Of a stretch of DNA of 64,000 nucleotides, positions 58,837 through 64,000 are shown piece after piece. A program made the position numbers and the translations under genes. The stretch's first letter is position 1. Each line of letters starts with the position of its first letter. The stretch is from CAMLHU01 sp049680185 (GTDB taxonomy: Bacteria > Gemmatimonadota > Gemmatimonadetes > Gemmatimonadales > GWC2-71-9), in assembly GCA_049680185.1 (NCBI GenBank), contig JBAUHI010000076.1, positions 8,556 through 72,555 on the forward strand, written 5' to 3'. A model generated the notes under the pieces. That model was given only the letters and a program-made list of their open reading frames with translations. It did not search any database and had not been told where the DNA came from.

Positions 58837-58983
58837 AGAGTCTAGAGCTCAGAGCTGAGAGTCGAAAGCTCAGAGTCTAGAGCTCAGAGTCTAGAGCTCA
58901 GAGTCTAGAGCTTGCGGTCTGCTTCGGTGACCGACGGATCTCGGAACACGACCTTCAAGCTCCAAGCTTACGACTCTGGGCTC
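58837..58983. repeat. Tandem AGAGTCTAGAGCTC array between tRNA genes
   Basis: The 14-mer AGAGTCTAGAGCTC occurs at 58837-58850, 58872-58885 and 58886-58899, with AGAGTCTAGAGCTT at 58900-58913. The gap after the first copy holds related AGAGCTGAGAGTC words. A weaker opposite arm (AAGCTCCAAGCTTACGACTC within 58957-58976) precedes tRNA-Val. The layout, tandem short units plus a reverse-complement arm, resembles the other intergenic palindromes though the unit is different. Confidence 0.85.
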
Positions 58984-58984
58984 A

Positions 58985-59058
58985 TGGGCGGTACAAGATT
59001 CGAACTTGTGACCTCCACGATGTCAACGTGGCGCTCTAACCAACTGAGCTAACCGCCC
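58985..59058 (-). tRNA. tRNA-Val (GAC)
   Basis: Acceptor GGGCGGT/ACCGCCC, anticodon stem CCACG/CGTGG, loop TTGACAT with anticodon GAC, T-arm GTTCGAATC. No CCA is encoded. Confidence 0.95.
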
Positions 59059-59153
59059 GGTGCCAGACACTCAAGCGGCCAGTCGGTCGAACGTTCGGCG
59101 CCGCGCTCCGGCGTACCCGACCGCCTCTCCGCCTGACCGCTTGTCCACCTGCA

Positions 59154-59227
59154 TAGCGGGGGTGGGATTTGAACCCACGACCTCCGGGTTATGAGCCCGG
59201 CGAGCTACCAGACTGCTCCACCCCGCG
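59154..59227 (-). tRNA. Initiator tRNA-fMet (CAT)
   Basis: The sequence closely follows bacterial initiator tRNA. It has three consecutive G-C pairs in the anticodon stem (CCGGG/CCCGG), loop CTCATAA with anticodon CAT, and an unpaired first base. Position 1 is C and position 72 reads U, so the initiator mismatch is C1:U72 instead of the common C1:A72. Confidence 0.93.
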
Positions 59228-59280
59228 ACGTGTTTCCTGCTGTCGATCCCATTCACCCGGCGGCTTCAGCCCGGCTTCCA

Positions 59281-59353
59281 AGCGGGAAACGGGACTCGAA
59301 CCCGCGACCCCAACCTTGGCAAGGTTGTGCTCTACCAACTGAGCTATTCCCGC
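59281..59353 (-). tRNA. tRNA-Gly (GCC)
   Basis: Acceptor GCGGGAA/TTCCCGC with discriminator U, anticodon stem CAACC/GGTTG, loop TTGCCAA with anticodon GCC. No CCA is encoded. Confidence 0.95.
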
Positions 59354-59439
59354 GACCGTCTGGGCTGCAATTCTAGCGCGGCGTCGGGACGCGCGCAACG
59401 GGCGGTGGGACCATCCGCGTGACCATCACCACCCGCAGA

Positions 59440-59512
59440 TGGAGGCGAGGGGGATCGAACCCCTGACCTCGTGAATGCCATTCACGCGCTCTCCCAACTG
59501 AGCTACGCCCCC
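59440..59512 (-). tRNA. tRNA-Ala (GGC)
   Basis: Acceptor GGGGGCG/CGCCTCC with one G-U pair, anticodon stem CGTGA/TCACG, loop ATGGCAT with anticodon GGC. It is the first tRNA after the predicted cluster promoter. Confidence 0.95.
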
Positions 59513-59551
59513 GCTATCTTTCTTCCCCAAGACCCCTCTTGGGAGCGCGAA

Positions 59552-59580
59552 AAGCTACCCGGGCACTCCAGGAGAGTCAA
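59552..59580 (-). promoter_or_regulatory. Predicted tRNA-cluster promoter TTGACT-N17-TAGCTT
   Basis: On the minus strand TTGACT (59580-59575), 17 nt, and TAGCTT (59557-59552) form the best consensus promoter in the window. The start would be near 59545, about 33 nt before tRNA-Ala. It defines the preferred -10 of the housekeeping sigma factor here. Confidence 0.8.
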
Positions 59581-59627
59581 GCGAACCACGGCCCCCAGGC
59601 GATGTACACCACGAGCAGAAACCGGTG

Positions 59628-60653
59628 ATGCGACAGAAGAAGAACCCCGCCACCAACCAGGGTGCCCGACCTTCGGGGACCATCGAGCCCACTCTGGATC
59701 GGAGCCTCGGCCGCCCCCGCTCCGGACCCCGCCTCGACCCGGCGTCGAGTCCCGTGTCTCCGTCGGTCCGCACCAGCCGTCCCCGCAAGCCGAAACTCTC
59801 CGCCAAGTCCCTCGGCGTCTACGATCCCGACCGCGATATCCTCGACCAATACCTTCGCGATGTGAGCCGGACAGCGCTCCTGACCCAGGCCCAGGAGATC
59901 GCGGTCGCACGGCTGGTGCGTCAAGGCGATCTCGACGCGATGCAGGAACTGGTCACGCGCAACCTCCGCTTCGTCATCTCGGTCGCCAAGAAGTACCAGA
60001 ACCGCGGCCTCCCGCTCACCGACCTGATCGGCGAAGGGAACCTCGGGCTTCTCACCGCGGCCCGAAAGTTCGATCCGGATCAAGGGGTCAAGTTCATCTC
60101 GTATGCAGTCTGGTGGATCCGGCAGGCCATCCTCGCCTCCCTCGCGAGACAAGGCCGGACGGTGCGGGTGCCGCTCAATCGCACCGCCGATCTTTCGCGC
60201 ATCATCCGCACCGCCGAAGCGCTGCGCCAGGAATTGCGGCGGGAGCCGACCCCGGAGGAGATCGCCGATGCCGTCGGTCTCTCCCTGGGTGTGGTCCAGT
60301 CGCTCGCGGCCCTCAACTCCGGGGTGGTGCGGCTGGACGCGCCGCTCGATCCCGACGGCGACCGGTCGATGATCGAACGGATCGTCTCGGTCGACTATGG
60401 CAACGCAGAAGAGGATGCGATGGGCCGCTTCCTGACCGAACAGGTCGCATCGGCGCTCCGCACCCTTCCCCCTCGTGATGCCAAGGTATTGCGGCTCTAC
60501 TTCGGCCTCGACGACGGCCACGAGCATACCCTGGAAGAGATCGGCGGGATGCTCGGAGTGACCCGGGAACGGGTCCGCCAACTCCGCGACCGGGCCCTCA
60601 AGCGGCTGCGGGCCGGGGACGTGGGCCGAGCGCTCGCCAGCTTCGCGGCGTAA
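59628..60653 (+). CDS. Sigma-70 family RNA polymerase sigma factor (RpoD/SigA-like, short)
   Basis: ATG 59628 (a GTG lies 3 nt upstream) gives 341 residues. After a basic ~60-residue tail comes region 1.2 (DILDQYLRDVSRTALLTQAQE, in part), region 2 (DLIGEGNLGLLTAARKFD, FISYAVWWIRQAI), region 3 and region 4 (HTLEEIGGMLGVTRERVRQ). It lacks the long region 1.1 and non-conserved insert of large RpoD proteins, so it is a group 1/2-type factor of SigA-like size. A second sigma factor elsewhere may be the primary one. Confidence 0.9.
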   Translation: MRQKKNPATNQGARPSGTIEPTLDRSLGRPRSGPRLDPASSPVSPSVRTSRPRKPKLSAKSLGVYDPDRDILDQYLRDVSRTALLTQAQEIAVARLVRQGDLDAMQELVTRNLRFVISVAKKYQNRGLPLTDLIGEGNLGLLTAARKFDPDQGVKFISYAVWWIRQAILASLARQGRTVRVPLNRTADLSRIIRTAEALRQELRREPTPEEIADAVGLSLGVVQSLAALNSGVVRLDAPLDPDGDRSMIERIVSVDYGNAEEDAMGRFLTEQVASALRTLPPRDAKVLRLYFGLDDGHEHTLEEIGGMLGVTRERVRQLRDRALKRLRAGDVGRALASFAA

Positions 60654-60654
60654 T

Positions 60655-60779
60655 GGGTCGCGGGTCGCACATCGCAGGTCGCAGGTCGCCCGCCTAGGAC
60701 TTCGATCTCGGGCTCCCGGAACGCGCATGGAGTTCCACCCCACCCGCCAGCGCTGCTCGCCACCCGCCACCCGCTACTC
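60655..60779. repeat. Intergenic palindrome with GGGTCGC 7-mer units
   Basis: Directly after the sigma gene stop, five tandem 7-mers run GGGTCGC, GGGTCGC, ACATCGC, AGGTCGC, AGGTCGC (60655-60689). The opposite arm has GCCACCC twice and GCTACTC (60759-60779), plus a related ACCCGCC word. The arms pair imperfectly. The right arm ends exactly where the predicted mlaE -35 begins. Confidence 0.8.
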
Positions 60780-60808
60780 TTTACACCCCTCCGATCCACC
60801 CGTAAGTT
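60780..60808 (+). promoter_or_regulatory. Predicted mlaE promoter TTTACA-N17-TAAGTT
   Basis: TTTACA at 60780-60785, 17 nt, and TAAGTT at 60803-60808 end 6 nt before the mlaE GTG. Transcription would begin at the start codon, giving a leaderless mRNA. Confidence 0.55.
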
Positions 60809-60814
60809 CAATTC

Positions 60815-61576
60815 GTGAATACACTTGCCCAAGCCGCCGAGATCGGCGGCAGGCGCCGCATCACCAGCGTCGGGCACGCGGTCGTCGCCGCCGTCCGTGC
60901 CCTGCGGGATGTCGCCACCTGGGGTCCCCTCCTGATCGGCCAGATGCGCCGGCTGGGGGTCGATTCCGTCGGCATCGCCGCGTTCATCGCCGTCTTCACC
61001 GGCATCGTGCTGGCGCTCCTCTCCTCCTACATCTTCACCGGTGCGGTGCCGCTCTACTTCGTGGGCGCGCTGGTCGGCAAGACGGTGATGATGGAACTGG
61101 GTCCCGTGCTCACCGGCCTGGCCCTGGCCGGCCGGGTCGGCGCCAACATCGCCGCCGAACTCGGCACCATGCGAGTGACCGAACAGGTCGATGCCCTCGA
61201 GACCCTGGCCTACGATCCCAACTCGTACCTGATCGTCCCCCGCGTCATCGCCGGGATCGTGATGTTCCCGATGATCACCGCACTCGCGATGGCGATCGGC
61301 GTCCTGTCGGGGTGGATCACGTCGATCAACCTCCTCGACCTCTCCACCGTCGAGTTCGTGAAGGGCCTCAAGCAGTTCTACGTGTTCAAGGACATCTGGT
61401 TCGGGTTGGTGAAGGCCGCGAGCTTCGGCGGCGCCATCACCCTCCTCGGCGCCATCAACGGCCTCAAGAGCGAGGGGGGTGCTGAAGGGGTCGGTCGCGC
61501 CACCACCCGCGCCGTGGTCCAGGGGGCGTGCGCCATCCTGGTCCTCGACGCCTTCTGGGCGGTGGTGCTGTTGTGA
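60815..61576 (+). CDS. mlaE: MlaE-type lipid-transport ABC permease
   Basis: The 253-residue protein has a GTG start and about five membrane helices. MlaE/YrbE landmarks are GIVLALLSSYIF, ELGPVLTGLALAGRVGANIAAELGTMRVTEQVDALETL (partly) and DPNSYLIVPRV. It forms the inner-membrane dimer of the Mla system, which moves phospholipids between inner and outer membranes. mlaF follows after a repeat-filled gap and mlaD after that; mlaB and mlaC are not adjacent. Confidence 0.94.
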   Translation: MNTLAQAAEIGGRRRITSVGHAVVAAVRALRDVATWGPLLIGQMRRLGVDSVGIAAFIAVFTGIVLALLSSYIFTGAVPLYFVGALVGKTVMMELGPVLTGLALAGRVGANIAAELGTMRVTEQVDALETLAYDPNSYLIVPRVIAGIVMFPMITALAMAIGVLSGWITSINLLDLSTVEFVKGLKQFYVFKDIWFGLVKAASFGGAITLLGAINGLKSEGGAEGVGRATTRAVVQGACAILVLDAFWAVVLL

Positions 61577-61670
61577 GGCGCACGGGCGGACGGGCGCACA
61601 GGCCTGTGAGGCCCGATGCGCTCACCGGATCGGTGCGTACGCGCCTACGCGTCTACGCGCCCACGCGCCC
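61577..61670. repeat. Intergenic palindrome with 8-mer units between mlaE and mlaF
   Basis: The left arm has GGCGCAC, GGGCGGAC, GGGCGCAC (61577-61599). The right arm has a strict 8-nt period: GTGCGTAC, GCGCCTAC, GCGTCTAC, GCGCCCAC and GCGCCC (61633-61670), and ends at the mlaF ATG. The arms are partly complementary (GGGCGC against GCGCCC). The element occupies the place of the mlaF Shine-Dalgarno. Confidence 0.8.
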
Positions 61671-62414
61671 ATGATCCGCCTCGTCGATGTCTACAAGGCG
61701 TTCGGGAACAAGCGGATCCTCACCGGGTTCTCGCTCGACATTCCCGATGGCAAGGCCACCGTGCTGCTGGGATATTCGGGCACCGGCAAGAGCGTCACCC
61801 TCAAGCTCATCGCCGGGCTCTTCATGCCCGATGCCGGTCTGGTGGAGGTCGACGGGCAGGCCCTCAGCGCCCTCGATGCGGCAGGCCTGCAGGCGGTGCG
61901 GGCCCGGATCGGGTACGTGTTCCAATTTGCGGCACTTTTCGATTCGATGAGCGTCGAGGACAACATCCGGCTCGGCCTCAAGCGCCAGGGGCTCGACGAG
62001 GACGAGATGCGAGCACGCGTGACCGAGAGCCTGGCCCTGGTCGAGATGGCGGGCACCGAGGCGCGGTTCCCGGCGGAACTCTCCGGCGGGATGCGCAAGC
62101 GGGTCGGCATCGCCCGCGCCATCGCGCTCAAGCCGCACTACATTCTGTACGATGAGCCGACCACCGGGCTCGATCCGGTGACCTCGGCGGTCATCGACCA
62201 ATTGATGATCAGGACCTCGCGGGAACTCGGCGTCACCAGCGTCGTGGTGACCCACGATATGCGGAGCGCTTACGCCGTGGGCGATCGCATCGCGCTCCTC
62301 TATGAGGGTGCGCTGCGCCAGGTCGGCACAGTGGCCGAGATCCAGGAGACGACGGACCCGATCGTGCGCCAGTTCATCGAAGGGCGTCCCAACGCCGAGG
62401 TCGCGACCCCGTGA
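61671..62414 (+). CDS. mlaF: MlaF-type lipid-transport ATP-binding protein
   Basis: The 247-residue ABC ATPase has Walker A LGYSGTGKSVT, the Q-loop VFQFAALFDSMSVEDN, signature LSGGMRKRVGIARAI, Walker B YILYDEPTTGLDP and H-loop VTHDM. The FQ-x-LFDSM segment is typical of MlaF. It drives MlaE. Its stop overlaps the mlaD GTG by 4 nt. Confidence 0.95.
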   Translation: MIRLVDVYKAFGNKRILTGFSLDIPDGKATVLLGYSGTGKSVTLKLIAGLFMPDAGLVEVDGQALSALDAAGLQAVRARIGYVFQFAALFDSMSVEDNIRLGLKRQGLDEDEMRARVTESLALVEMAGTEARFPAELSGGMRKRVGIARAIALKPHYILYDEPTTGLDPVTSAVIDQLMIRTSRELGVTSVVVTHDMRSAYAVGDRIALLYEGALRQVGTVAEIQETTDPIVRQFIEGRPNAEVATP

Positions 62415-63421
62415 AGCGGACCAACGAGTTCCTCGTCGGCCTGGTCGTCATCATCGCCGTGGTGGCCGTGGTGGCGGGCGCGCTCTGGCTCTCGGAGACG
62501 CATCTGGGGCAGGTGCAGGCTCTGCAGGCCGCCCGGTTCCGGACCGTCGGCGGGCTCAAGGTGGGCGACCCGGTGACGCTGCGTGGTGTCCGGGTGGGGC
62601 GGGTCGAGCAGATCCGCCTGGCCGGGGACAACTGGGTCGAGACCGACCTCAGGATCTATGACGGGGTCGAGCTGCCGAAGAACCCGGCGGTGATCGCCGC
62701 TTCGGCGAGCTTGTTCGGCGAGTGGGCCGCGACCATCGTGTCGTACGACGATCAGCAGGATGATCCCAATGTCCGTGCGATGCTGGCCGAGGCGAAGGCG
62801 GCGGTCAAGCAGCGGGCGTGGCCCGGCGCCACGCTGCCGGATGTCGGGCAGCTGACCGCGCAGGCAAGTCGGATCGCCGGCGACATCGCCTCGCTCACCG
62901 GGCGCATCCAGCAGGCGTTCGACTCCACCACCGTGGGCGACCTGCGCCAGAGCATCCAGGACTTTTCCCGCGTCGTGGGGCAGCTCAACACCTTCACACG
63001 CGCCCAGACCAACCGGATCGACGCCGTCACCAGCAACGTCCAGCAGGCCTCGAACGCCGTCAACGCTGCCGCGGGTGACTTCCGCTCGGTGATGGGCCGG
63101 ATGGACAGCGCCACCGGCAATGGTCAGCTCCAGTCGATCCTCGACCACGGCAGCTCGGCCACGACGCAGATCGACTCCGCCTCGCAGGACCTGCGTCAGG
63201 TCACCGCGGCGCTCCGGGCCCACGAGGCCAACCTCGTGACGATCCTGGTGGCGACGGATTCCCTGATGAGCCGGCTGCAAAAGGGGCAGGGGACGCTCGG
63301 CAAACTGACCACGGACTCGACCCTCTACCACGAGACCACCGAGACCGTCAAGCAATTGCGGGAACTCATCGCGGATATCCAGGCCAATCCGCGCAAGTAC
63401 TTCAAGTTCTCGGTGTTCTAG
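62411..63421 (+). CDS. mlaD: MlaD/MCE-domain lipid-binding protein
   Basis: The 336-residue protein has one N-terminal membrane helix (residues 7-27), an MCE domain (about 38-110, FRTVGGLKVGDPVTLRGVRVG) and a long helical C-terminal region (heptad-like QQASNAVNAAAGDFRSVMG). It would hold lipids in the periplasm as a hexameric ring on MlaEF. The extended helical tail is longer than in E. coli MlaD and recalls tube-forming MCE proteins. GTG 62411 overlaps the mlaF stop. Confidence 0.93.
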   Translation: MKRTNEFLVGLVVIIAVVAVVAGALWLSETHLGQVQALQAARFRTVGGLKVGDPVTLRGVRVGRVEQIRLAGDNWVETDLRIYDGVELPKNPAVIAASASLFGEWAATIVSYDDQQDDPNVRAMLAEAKAAVKQRAWPGATLPDVGQLTAQASRIAGDIASLTGRIQQAFDSTTVGDLRQSIQDFSRVVGQLNTFTRAQTNRIDAVTSNVQQASNAVNAAAGDFRSVMGRMDSATGNGQLQSILDHGSSATTQIDSASQDLRQVTAALRAHEANLVTILVATDSLMSRLQKGQGTLGKLTTDSTLYHETTETVKQLRELIADIQANPRKYFKFSVF

Positions 63422-63423
63422 TC

Positions 63424-63538
63424 GTGAACGGGCAACGGTCGAACGTCACCGGGAACGACCCATCAAGGCCGCGATGGGCCCAGCGGCATGACCGTGATCG
63501 TGACCCGGCCCATTCACCGTTCACTGTTCACCGTTCAC
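63424..63538. repeat. Intergenic palindrome of GTGAACGG-type units (copy 4)
   Basis: The left arm GTGAACGGG/CAACGG/TCGAACG begins 3 nt after the mlaD stop. The right arm TTCACCGTTCACTGTTCACC... runs to 63538. The centre is longer (about 65 nt) than in the other copies and has its own inverted repeat (GGCCGCGATGGGCC). It separates mlaD from the NUDIX gene on the same strand. Confidence 0.82.
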
Positions 63539-63550
63539 TCGGTCTTCTCT

Positions 63551-64000
63551 GTGGCTAAACGCCATCCTGATCGGGAAGTGTCTGCTGGCGGGATCGTATT
63601 CCGACGCGCGAGCGACGGATTCCGGTTCCTCCTCATCAACGACATCTATCACAACTGGGGCTTTCCCAAGGGTCACCTGGAGGAGGGCGAGACGCCGGCC
63701 GACGCCGCTTTTCGGGAGACCCGCGAGGAGACCGGCTTGAGCGACCTGGTCCTCCACGGCCCGATCCGGATCATCGACTGGCATTTCCGGTTCAAGGGCC
63801 GGGCCATCCACAAGTTCTGTCACTTCTTCCTGCTGGAATCGCCAGCAGCCGAACCGGCACCTCAGGTGGCCGAAGGGATCACGGACGCGCGGTGGCACCC
63901 CCTTGATGACGCGCTCCGGACCTTGAGCTACGAGAACGCCCGCGGTGTGCTCCGCCGCGCCGGCGAGATGGCGCGCACGCTGGTGGCGACCGGCCCCGGT
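63551..64000 (+). CDS. NUDIX hydrolase, 3' end beyond window
   Basis: GTG 63551 starts a frame that is open to the window edge (150 codons). It begins VSAGGIVFRR and has the full NUDIX box within residues 42-64: GHLEEGETPADAAFRETREET, given here as GHLEEGE ... REETGL, with the catalytic REtREE Glu residues. WGFPKGHLEEGE is typical of the Ap4A hydrolase/MutT-like group. It would hydrolyse a nucleoside diphosphate linked compound. The start lies 12 nt after repeat copy 4. Confidence 0.88.
   Translation, partial: MAKRHPDREVSAGGIVFRRASDGFRFLLINDIYHNWGFPKGHLEEGETPADAAFRETREETGLSDLVLHGPIRIIDWHFRFKGRAIHKFCHFFLLESPAAEPAPQVAEGITDARWHPLDDALRTLSYENARGVLRRAGEMARTLVATGPG

Noticed and set aside
58837..58913. 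CRISPR-like repeat array
   Set aside because: The 14-nt units are directly adjacent or nearly so, with no unique spacers of uniform length and no cas genes.

Overview
The window is 64 kb of GC-rich (about two thirds G+C by eye), densely coding bacterial DNA. It encodes a diderm lifestyle: lipid A export, GT9 heptosyltransferases, Mla lipid transport, several outer-membrane beta-barrels and PBP1A/MltG peptidoglycan enzymes. Gene content (a PorX-type regulator, NtrYX, a MoxR/DUF58 cluster with an RDD-SpoIIM fusion, kdp with a barrel gene inside it) and a housekeeping-like -10 element TAGCTT fit a member of Gemmatimonadota. That assignment is inference from gene content; no rRNA gene is present to confirm it. 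No insertion sequence, prophage or CRISPR array was seen.

Layout. 1-1.6 kb (minus): the N-terminus of a RecA-fold ATPase, a small unknown gene and a GT9 heptosyltransferase. 1.7-7.8 kb (plus): porX, msbA and three glycosyltransferases, all joined by 4-nt start/stop overlaps. 7.7-16.1 kb: a patatin-ferredoxin fusion, an orphan peptide-type permease, a class V aminotransferase, tyrS, PBP1A, an amidohydrolase and argR. 16.2-18.7 kb: HNH nuclease and two tandem GT9 paralogues. 18.7-23.8 kb (minus): ntrY-ntrX, a beta-barrel with a bactofilin-like N-terminal part, and DUF4390. 24.4-33.7 kb: NYN/OST-HTH protein, mpg, a barrel protein, tdh-kbl, a 55-aa gene with its own terminator, a CDF exporter, rlmI and thiE. 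33.7-36.5 kb (minus): rho, ruvX, mltG. 36.8-46.2 kb: a 96-aa protein plus a free-standing 60-aa DHp domain, then a MoxR-type membrane-associated cluster. 46.3-48.9 kb: arsR and arsM with a shared operator, and a tandem UspA protein. 49-58.4 kb (minus): a kdp operon reading small peptide, kdpF, A, B, C, outer-membrane barrel, kdpD, kdpE. 58.5-59.5 kb: seven tRNA genes. 59.6-64 kb: a sigma-70 factor, mlaE-mlaF-mlaD and the start of a NUDIX gene.

The most unusual signal is in the intergenic DNA. At least eight gaps contain imperfect palindromes whose arms are built from short near-tandem units. Five use GTGAACGG-like units; others use GGGTCGC (7-mer), GCGCCTAC-like (8-mer) or AGAGTCTAGAGCTC (14-mer) units. 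The unit differs but the architecture is the same. Several sit exactly against genes, supplying a stop codon or abutting a promoter.

Several promoters can be read as TTGNNN-N17-TANNTT, and four or five of them place the -10 only 5-7 nt before the start codon, which suggests frequent leaderless mRNAs. All functional statements come from reading the translated sequence; no database search was made.
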